Assembly: GCA_019634695.1 (NCBI GenBank)
Contig: JAHCAW010000005.1
Coordinates: 62,001-126,000 of the forward strand
Source of the DNA: Candidatus Sumerlaeia bacterium
GTDB taxonomy: Bacteria > Sumerlaeota > Sumerlaeia > SLMS01 > JAHLLQ01
Direction of reading: 5' to 3'
Length of the DNA: 64,000 nucleotides
Numbering within the stretch: the first letter of the stretch is position 1; every line of letters begins with the position of its first letter. The notes beneath the pieces were generated by a model, which was given only the letters and a program-made list of their open reading frames with translations, was not told where the DNA came from and ran no database searches. The position numbers and the translations under genes are program-made. Positions 25,388-37,704 of the stretch are shown piece by piece.

Positions 25388-26661
25388 AGATGCACCGTCG
25401 CAAACAGCGCGTAGTTGGACTGCTGCTGGCTGCGCTGCGACGAACCGGTTGCCGGGCCGACGTAGGGAATCTGGCTGATGATCGGCGCGCCGCTGCTGGA
25501 ACTCGAAGTGCGGCTCGTCGAACTTTGCGCCAGCACCCGCGTGTCGCCGTCGGCGAAGCGCACACGCGTCGAGACCGCTCCGAGGAAGCCCCAGTCGCCG
25601 CCCTGCTGATCCACCGTCAACTCCACTTGATTGCGCCCCACGCGCCGCGCGGACACGATTCCGTTCATGCCGCCGCTCGGCCCGTCGAACCGGAAGAACG
25701 CCGTGCCGCCGATCGGCACGCGCACCATCGACTCGCTGTCGACGTTCAGTTTCCCTTCGCGCTCGAGCGCGTGCAGCGTTCCGCGGAAGCGATCGCCCGG
25801 CACGCCCACCGATACCGCGCCGCCCTGCGGCCCGGTCTCCGCGCGCACGCGCGGGTCCGACGGTGCCCGCCCCGCGCTGTCGTAGGCCATCGAGCCTGAC
25901 AACGCGCGCAGGCTGGACGCCTCGCCGCGCACCAGGCGCAACGTCACCATCGCCGAATCCGGCAGCACCGCCACCTCGCCCAGCGCGATCGGCTCGGGGC
26001 GCGACGGCAACGCCACCGGCCCGGGCAACGAATCGAGTCTATTCGGCGGCGGCACCTCCTCGCGCGCCAGCGCGGCCGCCTCCTCCGCATCCGCCCCGGC
26101 GCCAAGGTGCATCAGAAACGCTTCGGCGAATCGCAACGCGCGGGGATCGCGACTGGTCAGCCGCATCGTGCCCTGTTCCTCGAATCCCTGAATCTGGGTC
26201 GGGCTGGTCGCCGAGCTGCCGCCATCGAGCAGCAGCGGGCCCTGCTCCGCCGCCCGCACCAGGAAGTCCACGCCGCGCGCGTTCGACTGCCGCGGCAGCA
26301 ACAGCAGGCGCATTGCTCCGACGCGGCGCTCGTCGCCCGGCCGAAATGTCGCCTGCATCGGCCCCGAGGCATCCACCACCAGCAACCGCACTTCTTCCGT
26401 GCCCGTGCTGTCCTGCATCAGTAGATACACATCCTGACAGACGGTCAGGCTGCGATTGGGCGACAGCGTCGCCAGCGCCCACTTCTGGGGCGGTTCGTTG
26501 GCGGCAGCGAATTCCCACGCCGTCAGCGCCCGGCGCAGCGCCAGTCCCACCTCGTCCATGTTCACCCCGGGCGCCACGCGCACCAATGACTCCTGTCCGC
26601 GTGCTCCCAACGGCAGGAGCACCAGGAGCGTCAGGATCCAGACGATTCGCAGGCCGCGCAT
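25381..26661 (-). CDS. Exported protein with secretin-like C-terminal domain
   Basis: A 426-residue protein with a clear signal peptide (1-24). I do not recognise the N-terminal two thirds. The last 110 residues follow the order of the secretin beta-domain of type II secretion and pilus secretins: a VPIGGTAFFRF strand, NGIVSARRVGRNQVELTVDQ, then VRFADGDTRVLAQ and IISQIPYVGPA, where secretins have DGQT, the GGL turn and vPlLg-IPllG. The length is too short for a full pore-forming secretin. GAGGTG sits just before the ATG at 26661, deciding against the GTG two codons earlier. It may be a non-pore pilotin- or secretin-derived protein; this is inference. Confidence 0.55.
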   Translation of the reverse strand: MRGLRIVWILTLLVLLPLGARGQESLVRVAPGVNMDEVGLALRRALTAWEFAAANEPPQKWALATLSPNRSLTVCQDVYLLMQDSTGTEEVRLLVVDASGPMQATFRPGDERRVGAMRLLLLPRQSNARGVDFLVRAAEQGPLLLDGGSSATSPTQIQGFEEQGTMRLTSRDPRALRFAEAFLMHLGAGADAEEAAALAREEVPPPNRLDSLPGPVALPSRPEPIALGEVAVLPDSAMVTLRLVRGEASSLRALSGSMAYDSAGRAPSDPRVRAETGPQGGAVSVGVPGDRFRGTLHALEREGKLNVDSESMVRVPIGGTAFFRFDGPSGGMNGIVSARRVGRNQVELTVDQQGGDWGFLGAVSTRVRFADGDTRVLAQSSTSRTSSSSSGAPIISQIPYVGPATGSSQRSQQQSNYALFATVHLE

Positions 26662-26880
26662 GGTCACCTCGGTTCGGCAAGTGTGCCTGTCCGTTCGACA
26701 AGCCGCCCGGCGGGGCAGTTCCCCCTTCTCCCCACCGACACGGTCCAGCCTCGCGCAGGACGCGGCGCCCTGTCAAAACCGGACTGCGGGCGGGGCGCTT
26801 TTCCCCTTGTGGCGAAAGGCCCCAGCCTCTCCGGTGGCACGAGGTCGGGACGGGCGGCAGATTCGGCGCGAGGTGCGGCG

Positions 26881-28014
26881 ATGGTGCGATGCCTGGTCGG
26901 GATGCTGGTGATGGTGCTGGGGATGACGGGTTGTGGCGCCGGGGCGGCGCGATCGGAGCTGCGCATGGAGCCGAAGGCCAGGAAGCTGATCGCCATGCAC
27001 GTGGACCGCATGGTGGCCGAGGCCTACCCGGACGCCGACGCGCCGGGCTGCGCGGTGCTCGTGCGCGTCGACGGCGAGACGATCTTCGCCCGCGGCTACG
27101 GACGCGCGCATCTGGAGACCGGCGAGCCCATCACCCCGGAAACGCATTTCCGCCTCGCCTCGGTGTCGAAGCAGTTCACTGCCTCCGCCACTCTGCGACT
27201 GGTCGAGCAGGGCCGCCTGCGGCTCGACGAGTCCCTGACCGACATCTTCCCCGACTTCCCCGCCTACGGCCGCGCCATCACGGTGCGCCATCTGCTCGAC
27301 CATACGAGCGGCCTGCGCGCCTACGAGGGTCTGATGCCGCGTGGCACCACCGTGCCGATTCTCGACGCCGGCGTGCTCGAGCTGCTCGCCGCGCAGGACA
27401 GCGGCATGTTCCTTCCGGGCGAGCAATACTCCTACAGCAACTCCGGCTACGCCGTGCTGGCGATGATCGTTGAGGCGCGCTCGGGCAAGCGCTTCGCTGA
27501 CTTCCTGCACGACGAGTTCTTCGCACCATTGGGCATGGACGGCACCGTCGCCTTCGAGAACGGGCGCTCCGAAGTGCCGCGCCGCGCCTACGGCTATCGC
27601 CGCAACGACGACGGTACCTGGCGCTTCGCCGACCAGAGCATGACCAGCTCGGTGCTGGGCGACGGCGGCATCTACTGCTCGGCGACGAACTACGCCCGCT
27701 GGGCCGACGCACACTTCGCCGGCCGCGTCTTGCGCGAGGATTTGCACCGGCAGGCATGGACCCGCTCGGCCACCAACGACGGCACGCCGATCGGCTACGG
27801 CTTCGGCTGGTACCTCGAGGAGGTCGATGGCATCTCGCGCGTCTTCCACACCGGCTCGACGACGGGCTTCAACAACAGCGCCCGGCTGGTGCCGTCGCAC
27901 CGGTTGTGCGTCGTCTTCCTGAGCAACCGCACCGGCACGGAACCCGCCGCCCTGGCCGCCGACATCGAGCGTCTCGTGCTCGAAACGCTCGCCCGGACAG
28001 GGGCGAAGCCCTGA
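26881..28014 (+). CDS. Beta-lactamase-related serine hydrolase (class C fold), lipoprotein
   Basis: A 377-residue serine hydrolase of the penicillin-binding-protein/class C beta-lactamase fold. The active-site tetrad is S94-V-S-K97, the second motif is Y185-S-N187, and HTG (in VFHTGSTTG near residue 317) replaces the KTG triad, as is common in esterase and D-aminopeptidase relatives. The N-terminus ends in GMTGC, a lipobox with cysteine 18, so it is probably membrane-anchored on the outer side. GAGGTG precedes the ATG. True beta-lactamase activity is unlikely to be its main role; peptidase or esterase action is typical. It stands alone before gyrA. Confidence 0.83.
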   Translation: MVRCLVGMLVMVLGMTGCGAGAARSELRMEPKARKLIAMHVDRMVAEAYPDADAPGCAVLVRVDGETIFARGYGRAHLETGEPITPETHFRLASVSKQFTASATLRLVEQGRLRLDESLTDIFPDFPAYGRAITVRHLLDHTSGLRAYEGLMPRGTTVPILDAGVLELLAAQDSGMFLPGEQYSYSNSGYAVLAMIVEARSGKRFADFLHDEFFAPLGMDGTVAFENGRSEVPRRAYGYRRNDDGTWRFADQSMTSSVLGDGGIYCSATNYARWADAHFAGRVLREDLHRQAWTRSATNDGTPIGYGFGWYLEEVDGISRVFHTGSTTGFNNSARLVPSHRLCVVFLSNRTGTEPAALAADIERLVLETLARTGAKP

Positions 28015-28026
28015 TCCGGCGCGGCT

Positions 28027-28065
28027 CCGAAACCGCCCAATTTCGGCGGATTTCAAGCCTTGAAA
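28027..28065. other. Two adjacent short hairpins before gyrA
   Basis: CCGAAA/TTTCGG (28027-28032 and 28041-28046, loop 8) is followed by TTTCAA/TTGAAA (28051-28056 and 28060-28065, loop 3). They lie 13 bases after the serine hydrolase stop. Neither has a T run, so a rho-independent terminator is not evident; an operator is an alternative. Confidence 0.35.
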
Positions 28066-28200
28066 CCCACCCCCCTGCTGTGGCCTAATCGGGGGGTTGC
28101 GGCCGGTGGTTCCTGCGGCTCGCCGACCTGCTCGGCGAACCGCCCTCCCCACTCGGAAACCGTGCCCCTATCCCGTTGATTTTGCCGGAGTTGCCCCCTC

Positions 28201-30759
<2,559 letters not shown>

Positions 30760-30787
30760 CGCAACCCTGGACCCCGCGGGGCCGTTC

Positions 30788-32179
30788 ATGCCGGAGGACC
30801 TCTTCGCAACGTCGCAGGAATTCGCCCCATCGCCCGCCCCCCCTTCCGGCGCGGGCGGGGGCGTGCGCCAGCCGCTGGCGGACCGGCTGCGGCCCGCCGA
30901 GTTCGAGGACTTCCTCGGCCAGCACAAGCTCGTTGGCACCGGCGCGCCGCTGCGCCGCCTCATCGACAGCGACCGCATCCCCTCGATGATCCTCTGGGGG
31001 CCGCCGGGCTCGGGCAAGACAACGCTCGCGATGCTCATCGCGCGCGCCACGCAGTCCGACTTCGTGACGCTGTCGGCCGTCGGCTCGGGCGTGAAGGACG
31101 TGCGCGCCGTCGTCGATGCGGCGCGCCTCAATCGCCAGTACGCGCGCCGCACGATCCTGTTCGTCGACGAGATCCATCGCTTCAACAAGGCGCAGCAGGA
31201 CGCCTTCCTGCCGCACGTCGAGAGCGGCCTCATCACGCTCATCGGCGCCACGACGGAGAACCCCAGCTTTGCGGTCATCGCGCCGCTGCTCTCACGCTCG
31301 CGCGTCTTCACGCTCGCGCCGCTTGGCCCGGAGGAGGTCCGGCGACTGCTCGAACGCGCCGTCGGCGAAATCAACCGCGCGCGCGGCGAGCGACCGCCCG
31401 TTGAAGCCGACGCCGACGCGCTAGATGCCCTTGCGGCCCTGTGCGACGGTGACGCGCGTCGCGCACTCGGCATGCTCGAGATCGCCGCCGACGTCGTCAC
31501 CGCCGATGCGGACAACACCGACGTTCCCGTGCGCATCGCCCGCGACCACGTTCGCGACGTCGTCCAGCGCCACCTGCTCTACGACCGCGCCGGCGAGGAG
31601 CACTTCAACCTTATCAGCGCGCTGCACAAGACGATCCGCTCGAGCGACCCGCACGGCGCACTCTACTGGGCCGGCCGCATCCTCGCCGCCGGCGAGGACC
31701 CACGTTATGTTCTCCGCCGCCTCATCCGCATTGCCGCCGAGGACGTCGGCATGGCCGACCCCAACGCCGTCCAGCAGGCGATCGCCTGCATGCAGGCCTA
31801 CGAGAGTCTCGGCCCACCCGAGGGCAACCTCTTCGTCTCGCAACTCGCCGTGTATCTGGCGATCACGCCGAAGTCGAACGCGCTCTATGTCGCGGCCGGC
31901 GAGGTCCGGGCCGAGATCGAACGCACCGGCGCCCTGCCCGTCCCGCTCCACCTGCGCAACGCCCCGACGCATCTGATGAAGGACCTTGGCTATGCCGAGG
32001 GCTACTCCTACGACCACGACGCGCCGGAGGGCTTCGTGCCCAAGCAGGGCCTGCCCGATGCGATTGCGGACCGACTCTTCTACCGGCCCACGACGCGCGG
32101 CCGCGAAGCCTCCATCGCCGAGCGTCTTGCGCGTTTGGACGAGGCGCGCAAGGCGGCACGGAAGCCCGGGTCGAGTTGA
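30788..32179 (+). CDS. rarA: Replication-associated recombination protein A (AAA+ ATPase)
   Basis: A 463-residue MgsA/RarA/WRNIP1-type AAA+ ATPase. Walker A is GPPGSGKT at 71-78, Walker [11 protein letters not shown] near 121, and sensor 1 GATTENPSF near 155. The C-terminal half ([20 protein letters not shown], then [20 protein letters not shown]) is the family's tetramerisation and clamp-loader-like region. It acts at stalled replication forks. It follows gyrA by 28 bases, so the two probably share a transcript; both concern DNA topology and replication. Confidence 0.95.
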   Translation: MPEDLFATSQEFAPSPAPPSGAGGGVRQPLADRLRPAEFEDFLGQHKLVGTGAPLRRLIDSDRIPSMILWGPPGSGKTTLAMLIARATQSDFVTLSAVGSGVKDVRAVVDAARLNRQYARRTILFVDEIHRFNKAQQDAFLPHVESGLITLIGATTENPSFAVIAPLLSRSRVFTLAPLGPEEVRRLLERAVGEINRARGERPPVEADADALDALAALCDGDARRALGMLEIAADVVTADADNTDVPVRIARDHVRDVVQRHLLYDRAGEEHFNLISALHKTIRSSDPHGALYWAGRILAAGEDPRYVLRRLIRIAAEDVGMADPNAVQQAIACMQAYESLGPPEGNLFVSQLAVYLAITPKSNALYVAAGEVRAEIERTGALPVPLHLRNAPTHLMKDLGYAEGYSYDHDAPEGFVPKQGLPDAIADRLFYRPTTRGREASIAERLARLDEARKAARKPGSS

Positions 32180-32208
32180 ACGGGCCGAAGCCTGCCCGTC
32201 GCTCACGC

Positions 32209-35200
32209 TCAGGGTTCTGAGTTCAATACTCGGTCGAACAGCGCGCGCGTGCGGGCCATGTCGCCGGGCAACGCGGCGAGCAACGCCTCGGGATGCGGCG
32301 CCTTGTCCGTCAGCCCGCGCGCGATCTCCGCGCGCTTCTCGTCCTGCTCCGGCAACAGGTCGCGCGCGGTTTCGTACAGCAGTCGGATCGTGCGCTGCAC
32401 GGTGCGCAGGTGCCCATGATGCCGGCGCAGGAAGGCCGCGTCGTCGGGCGCGAGCAGTCCGTTGCTGCCGGCGCGCTCGAGCACCGTGTCGAGGTCCGGG
32501 TCGAGCAGGTCGGGATGCGCGCGCGCATGGGTCAGTTGCAGGTGCTGCACAAGGAACTCGATGTCGATCAGTCCGCCGGGACTGCGTTTCAAATCCAGCA
32601 GCGCATGACGCGGCAGGCGGAAGGTGGCCTCCATGCGGGCGCGCATGTCGCGAATCTCACGACCGGTCGATGGCGTCGCGCCGCGATCGACGACTGCTTC
32701 GTGCAGCACGGCCAAGACACGCGCGCCGACCGCCGGGTTGCCGGCCACGAATCGCGCGCGCGTCGCACTCTGCAATTCCCAAGCGCCGGCCTCTTCGCGA
32801 TAGTATCGCCGCGCGCGTTCCAGCGACACCATCAGTGGTGCGTTGCGCCCGTCGGGTCGCAGCCGCGCGTCCATCTTCCACAACTGGCACTCGGGGGCCA
32901 CCGCGCTCATCTGCGACAGGATGAAGCTCGCGATCCGGTCCAGTCGTCCCGCATCGGCCTCGGCGTCCGCGCCGGCGGCCGGATCGAAGTAGAACGCCAC
33001 ATCGAGATCCGACGTCAGGTGCACCTGTCGCGCGCCGAATCCGCCGAGCGCCAGCACGCACCAGTTGTCCGTCGTGGCCCACTCCGGCGCGGCCAACTCG
33101 GCGACCGCGCGCAGACAGGTCTCCGCCAGTTCCGACGTCTGCGCCGCCGCCTCCAGCGGCGACGCGATGCCCATCAACTCCCGAATCGCCAGGTACAGCG
33201 CCTCACACTCCTTGTAGGTGCGAAGCTGCGGCATGGAATCCTCGCGATGCGGCCCGAACAGCCGCCCGCGCAACCGTTCCTCGAACACGGCTTCCGGCGA
33301 GCGGAACTGCGCCATCGCCTCGCCCTCGAGAATCTCGTCCAGCCATGCCGGCCGTGCCACCAGCACCCGCGCCGGGAACATTCCGAATCCCAACGCCCGC
33401 ACCAGCAACCGCATCAGCGGCGGATGCGCCTGGATCAACTCGTACAGCATTGTCACGCTGTGATGCGCGCGCATCAGGTTCGCCAGATGGCGCACCGCCA
33501 GCACCGGCATCGCCGTGCGCCGCAACTCGTCGAGCAACCCCGGCATCAGGTGCTCGAAGTGGCGCTGGCCCGCCGAACTCACCGCCAGCTCGCGCGTTCC
33601 CACGGCCAGCTCGCGCAGCGCCTGGAAGCCCTCCACCGATCCCAGACCGAACGGACGCAGCTCCTCCAGCGTCTCCGCACTCGGCGCCTCGTCCCCCATC
33701 ACCCGATCCGCCAGCGGCAACTCCTGGCTTCGCTCCGCCTCCTCGTGGAAGAGCTCCTCGAACCGTCCACGCACGAACGAACGGCACTCGGCCAGGTGCT
33801 GCTCGAAATCCTCGTGTGTCGCGAAGCCCACGCGTCGCGCCAACGCGCGGCGCTCCTCCATCGCCTCGGGCAGCGCGTGCGTCTGCTGCTCCTCCATCAT
33901 CTGCAACACATGCTCGACGCGGCGGAAGAACCAGTAGCAGTCCGCCAACTGACCGGCCTCCTCGCGCGGAACGACGCCCTTCTCGACGAGAATCCCGAGC
34001 GCCTCGAGCGTCGCGCGCACGCGCAGTCGCCGGTCGTGCACGCCGTGCAGCAGTTGCAGCGCCGCGACGAAGAACTCGATCTCGCGGATGCCGCCGGGGC
34101 CGCGCTTGATGTCCAGCCGACGCGTGCGTCCGTCCAGCGACTCATGATCGATGCGGTGCTTCAACCGCGCCACCTCGGGCAGCAGCTCGTCCGGATCGTT
34201 CGAACCGTAGACAAACCCGTGAACCCGCTCCTCGAAGAGCGGGCCCAGCGCGCGGTTGCCCGCCACGCAGCGTGCCTTGACGTACGAGATCTTCTCCCAC
34301 GACCGCGCCTGCGACGAGAAGTACGCCGTGTAGGCCGGCAGCGACCGCGCGATCGCGCCCGACGCGCCGTCGGGCCGCAGCCGCGTGTCCACGCGGTACA
34401 GGATGCCCTCGTTCGTCGGCTCGGACAGCGTTCGGCAAATCGCGTTCGCCAGCTTGCAGTAGAACTCGTGGTTCGTGATCACGTTGCTCACGTGACCGGT
34501 CGAGTCGGCGCGGCCGCTCGTGCGCCCCTCCGAATCGTAGACGAACACGAGGTCGATGTCGGAGGAGAAGTTCAGCTCGAGCCCGCCGAACTTGCCCATC
34601 GCGTAGACGGCGAAGCCGGGCATCGACTCGTCGATGAGCGGCACGTCGAGCGGGCGCGTCGGCATGCCGTAGCGTTCCACCAGCGGGGGCACGCAGTCCT
34701 CGAACGCCAGCTCGCAGGCGGCCTCGGCCAGGTGTGACAGCTCGCGGCAGTGCTCGGCCGTCGTGCCGTGCCCGCGCAGGTCGCGCACGCCGAGGCGCAG
34801 CAGCTCGCGCCGCTTGTAGCGACACAGCGCGCGCCGCCGGCTCTCCGCCGAGCGGAACGGCCGCACGAAGTCGTGCAGCTCCCGCCGGTAGTCCTCGAGC
34901 GGCTTCTCCCGCTCGAGCCCGCTCTCCGTCAGGCACCACTCCAGATACTCCGGGTTGCGGATCACGATGTCGGAGAAGAACTGCGACTGGGCGAACAGGG
35001 CGCAGACGAAGCCGCGCAGCTCCTCGTTCGTCGCCACCAGGTGAAACCATGCCGCCCGATTGAACGTCGCCCGGGCAAAGCGATCCGCGTTGCGCAGCGC
35101 CATGTCGGGGTCGGCCGTGCGCGCCAACTCGGGCACCAGCCGCGGCACCAGGGCCAGCGCCTCGGCGAACACCAGTTCGTCGTCGAACCAGCCGCAGAGC

Positions 35201-35319
35201 ACGCGCAGTGCCTCGTCGCGCCCGGCCAGCGGCCAGCCCGCGCTCTCCAGCGACACGCGGGCTTCCTCGTGCGCCTGCTGACGGACGCGGTCGCGGGCGG
35301 GTTGGGACGGCGGGCTCAT
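32209..35319 (-). CDS. glnE: Glutamine-synthetase adenylyltransferase
   Basis: A 1036-residue bifunctional enzyme with two nucleotidyltransferase domains separated by a helical linker. The N-terminal (deadenylylating) one has NFSSDIDLVFVYD near residue 252 and the C-terminal (adenylylating) one has LTSDLDVAFYFD near 768, both giving the D-x-D metal site. Later stretches KRSPGGLIDIEF and KRGPGGIREIEF are also diagnostic of GlnE. It controls glutamine synthetase by AMP transfer in response to nitrogen status, normally through PII. No glnA, glnB or glnD is near. It converges on rarA with a 29-base gap. The length is near that of enteric GlnE (about 945) with a somewhat longer N-terminus. Confidence 0.95.
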   Translation of the reverse strand: MSPPSQPARDRVRQQAHEEARVSLESAGWPLAGRDEALRVLCGWFDDELVFAEALALVPRLVPELARTADPDMALRNADRFARATFNRAAWFHLVATNEELRGFVCALFAQSQFFSDIVIRNPEYLEWCLTESGLEREKPLEDYRRELHDFVRPFRSAESRRRALCRYKRRELLRLGVRDLRGHGTTAEHCRELSHLAEAACELAFEDCVPPLVERYGMPTRPLDVPLIDESMPGFAVYAMGKFGGLELNFSSDIDLVFVYDSEGRTSGRADSTGHVSNVITNHEFYCKLANAICRTLSEPTNEGILYRVDTRLRPDGASGAIARSLPAYTAYFSSQARSWEKISYVKARCVAGNRALGPLFEERVHGFVYGSNDPDELLPEVARLKHRIDHESLDGRTRRLDIKRGPGGIREIEFFVAALQLLHGVHDRRLRVRATLEALGILVEKGVVPREEAGQLADCYWFFRRVEHVLQMMEEQQTHALPEAMEERRALARRVGFATHEDFEQHLAECRSFVRGRFEELFHEEAERSQELPLADRVMGDEAPSAETLEELRPFGLGSVEGFQALRELAVGTRELAVSSAGQRHFEHLMPGLLDELRRTAMPVLAVRHLANLMRAHHSVTMLYELIQAHPPLMRLLVRALGFGMFPARVLVARPAWLDEILEGEAMAQFRSPEAVFEERLRGRLFGPHREDSMPQLRTYKECEALYLAIRELMGIASPLEAAAQTSELAETCLRAVAELAAPEWATTDNWCVLALGGFGARQVHLTSDLDVAFYFDPAAGADAEADAGRLDRIASFILSQMSAVAPECQLWKMDARLRPDGRNAPLMVSLERARRYYREEAGAWELQSATRARFVAGNPAVGARVLAVLHEAVVDRGATPSTGREIRDMRARMEATFRLPRHALLDLKRSPGGLIDIEFLVQHLQLTHARAHPDLLDPDLDTVLERAGSNGLLAPDDAAFLRRHHGHLRTVQRTIRLLYETARDLLPEQDEKRAEIARGLTDKAPHPEALLAALPGDMARTRALFDRVLNSEP

Positions 35320-35502
35320 GGGAATCGACGACCTCGTGGCCGCCAGCAGACCGCATCCCGCGGGGCCGACGCAACAGCGGTCCCGAACCCGAAAGTTTCA
35401 TTGCCCGGCCCCGGCCGGCGGCCCACAGTCCTGCCTGCGGCGGGGGAGAGGTCCGCCGGCCGGTTGCGGCCGTGCCGAGCACCACGTTGGGGCCGCCCTG
35501 CG

Positions 35503-36249
35503 ATGATCCGACTCAGCGTCAACGTCAACAAGATCGCCACCCTGCGCAACTCGCGCGGTGGCCAGATACCGGACCCCGTGCGCTTCTCCCGGGCCGCCAT
35601 CGCCGCCGGCGCCCATGGCATCACCGTCCACCCACGCCCCGACGAGCGCCACATCCGCCGCACCGACGTCTTCGCCATCCGCGAGGTCATCGCCGGCGAC
35701 ATCGAGTACAACATCGAGGGCTATCCCGACGAGCGCTACATGCAGATCGTCGCCGAGGCCCGTCCGCACCAGGCCACCCTTGTCCCCGATCCCCCGGACG
35801 TCATCACGAGCAACGCCGGCTGGGACGTCGTCGAGCACCGGGACTATCTCCGTGACGTTGTCGCGCGACTGAAGGAGATGGGCTGCCGCGTCTCGCTGTT
35901 CCTCGAGCCCGACGAGGGCATGGTCGAGGCCGCCGCGGCGACCGGTGCCGACCGCATCGAACTCTACACCGAAGCCTTCGCCCGCGCGCACGCCGCCGGC
36001 CGCGGGCTCGAGTCCTTTGCCCAGTACACCGTCGCCGCCCGCCGCGCGGTCAAAGTCGGCCTCGGCATCAATGCGGGCCACGACCTCAACCTCCAGAACC
36101 TTCCACTCCTGCGCACCCTACCCGGGCTCCTCGAAGTCTCCATTGGGCACTATCTCGTCCGCGATGCCCTGCTCCTGGGGTGGGAGGCCACCATCAGGTC
36201 CTACCTGGATGCCCTCAACCCCCCGGCCACCGAACCTCCCGCCCACTGA
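35503..36249 (+). CDS. pdxJ: Pyridoxine 5'-phosphate synthase
   Basis: A 248-residue (beta/alpha)8 enzyme that condenses 1-deoxyxylulose 5-phosphate with 3-amino-2-oxopropyl phosphate to pyridoxine 5'-phosphate, the last ring-forming step of the DXP-dependent vitamin B6 pathway. Expected motifs are LSVNVNKIATLRN at the start, GITVHPRPDERHIR, NIEGYPDERY, SLFLEPD and GLGINAGHDLNL. The length is typical. It begins with ATG at 35503, with no strong ribosome site visible. It diverges from glnE; the MFS gene follows after 58 bases. Several PLP enzymes in this window depend on its product. Confidence 0.95.
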   Translation: MIRLSVNVNKIATLRNSRGGQIPDPVRFSRAAIAAGAHGITVHPRPDERHIRRTDVFAIREVIAGDIEYNIEGYPDERYMQIVAEARPHQATLVPDPPDVITSNAGWDVVEHRDYLRDVVARLKEMGCRVSLFLEPDEGMVEAAAATGADRIELYTEAFARAHAAGRGLESFAQYTVAARRAVKVGLGINAGHDLNLQNLPLLRTLPGLLEVSIGHYLVRDALLLGWEATIRSYLDALNPPATEPPAH

Positions 36250-36307
36250 GCCTTCGGACGCGGACTCCATCTCCGAGGTGCCGCCCGGTCTGGGCGGCGT
36301 CGCGGGC

Positions 36308-37669
36308 ATGCCGCCCGGCGTCGCCCCGCCCTTGGGACCCTTGCAGCAGTGGGCCCGCCACACCTTCGCCGCGCTGTCCATTCGCAACTACCGCCTCTTC
36401 TTCTACGGCCACGGCCTCTCCCTGATCGGCACCTGGATGCGCCGCACGGCGCTCGGTTGGCTGGTCTACATGATGACCGGCTCGAAGGCCCTTCTCGGCA
36501 CGGTCATGGCCCTGTCGCTGCTGCCGCTGTTCCTGTTGTCGCCGTTGGCGGGGGCGCTTGCGGATCGCTTCGACAAGCGGCGCATCATCATCGTCTCGCA
36601 GGTTCTGGCCGCGGTGGTTTCGGCGGCGCTGGCGCTGCTGGTGTGGGGCGGCTCCGCGCAGGTCTGGCAGATCGGGGCGCTTGCCCTGATCGGCGGGGTG
36701 GCGTTCGCGCTCGAAGTGCCCGCCCGCCAGGCGTTCGTTGTCGAGATGGTCGGCCGCGACCATCTGCTCAATGCGATCGCGCTCAATTCGGCGCTCATCA
36801 ACGCCACCCGGATCATCGGCCCGGCCATCGCCGGTCTGATCATGGGCGTGGTCGGCGTCGCCGCGTGCTTCGCGCTCGACGCGCTCAGCTATCTCGTCGT
36901 CATCGCCACGCTGCTGGCCTTGCGGCTGGAGCACCGTCCTCCGCCCGTCGAGCGTCGCTCGCACCTGCAACTCATCGCGGAAGGCGCCCGCGTCGCCTTT
37001 CGCCACCCAACCGTCCGACTCGTCATCTTCATGCTCACCTCCACGGGTATCTTCGGATGGTCCTTTCAATCGCTGCTGCCCGCCATTGCCCAGGACAACC
37101 TGCACCTCGACGAGTTGCGCTACGGCGTCCTGATGTCGATGTTCGGCGTCGGCGCGATTGTCGGCGCGCTGGTCACCGCCAGCCGTGCCCATGCCCCCCG
37201 CCGCCTGCGCCAGATGTTCCACGGTGTCTGGGCGATGTTCATCGGACTGGCGTTCCTGTCGCTGACGCGCAGCTTCCTGCCGACATGCGCCGCGCTGCTG
37301 GTCGCCGGCTTCGGCGGCGTGTTGTTCGTCTCCACCGGCAACACGATGGTCCAGCTCAGCGTTGCCGACTCCATGCGCGGTCGCGTCATGGGCATCTGGG
37401 CCTTGGCCTTTGGCGGTTCGTTGCCGATGGGATCCTGGATGGCGGGCCATGTGGCCGAAGCCCCGGCGCGCCTCGACCGTCTTCCGCTGGCGAATGCATG
37501 GCCGGCCTTCTCCGCCAGCTTCCTTGGCGCGAACGCCAGCTACCTTGCCATCGCGTTGTTCGCGCTCGTCCTGCTGGGCTGCATTCTGTTCGCCGAACGC
37601 CTGCTTGCCCCCTCGGCGCTCCGCGTCGAGGAAGAGCGTGCGTTGCGGGCACACGAAGCCCCGGCGTGA
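36308..37669 (+). CDS. MFS transporter (EntS/MFS_3-like exporter)
   Basis: A 453-residue major facilitator with about twelve hydrophobic helices. RNYRLFFYGHGLSLIGTWM opens the first helix as in the MFS_3/EntS group, and GALADRFDKRRIIIVSQ gives the family loop 2-3 motif. Members export siderophores, macrolides or other small products. The start is not sharply decided: ATG 36308 is used, with GTG 36278 ten codons upstream as an alternative. It lies between pdxJ and the TPR-methyltransferase gene; the four-base overlap GTGA at its stop could couple it to the latter. The substrate is unknown. Confidence 0.83.
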   Translation: MPPGVAPPLGPLQQWARHTFAALSIRNYRLFFYGHGLSLIGTWMRRTALGWLVYMMTGSKALLGTVMALSLLPLFLLSPLAGALADRFDKRRIIIVSQVLAAVVSAALALLVWGGSAQVWQIGALALIGGVAFALEVPARQAFVVEMVGRDHLLNAIALNSALINATRIIGPAIAGLIMGVVGVAACFALDALSYLVVIATLLALRLEHRPPPVERRSHLQLIAEGARVAFRHPTVRLVIFMLTSTGIFGWSFQSLLPAIAQDNLHLDELRYGVLMSMFGVGAIVGALVTASRAHAPRRLRQMFHGVWAMFIGLAFLSLTRSFLPTCAALLVAGFGGVLFVSTGNTMVQLSVADSMRGRVMGIWALAFGGSLPMGSWMAGHVAEAPARLDRLPLANAWPAFSASFLGANASYLAIALFALVLLGCILFAERLLAPSALRVEEERALRAHEAPA

Positions 37670-37704
37670 CGACGGCACTGCTGGCATCGGATCAGGGGAT
37701 GACC

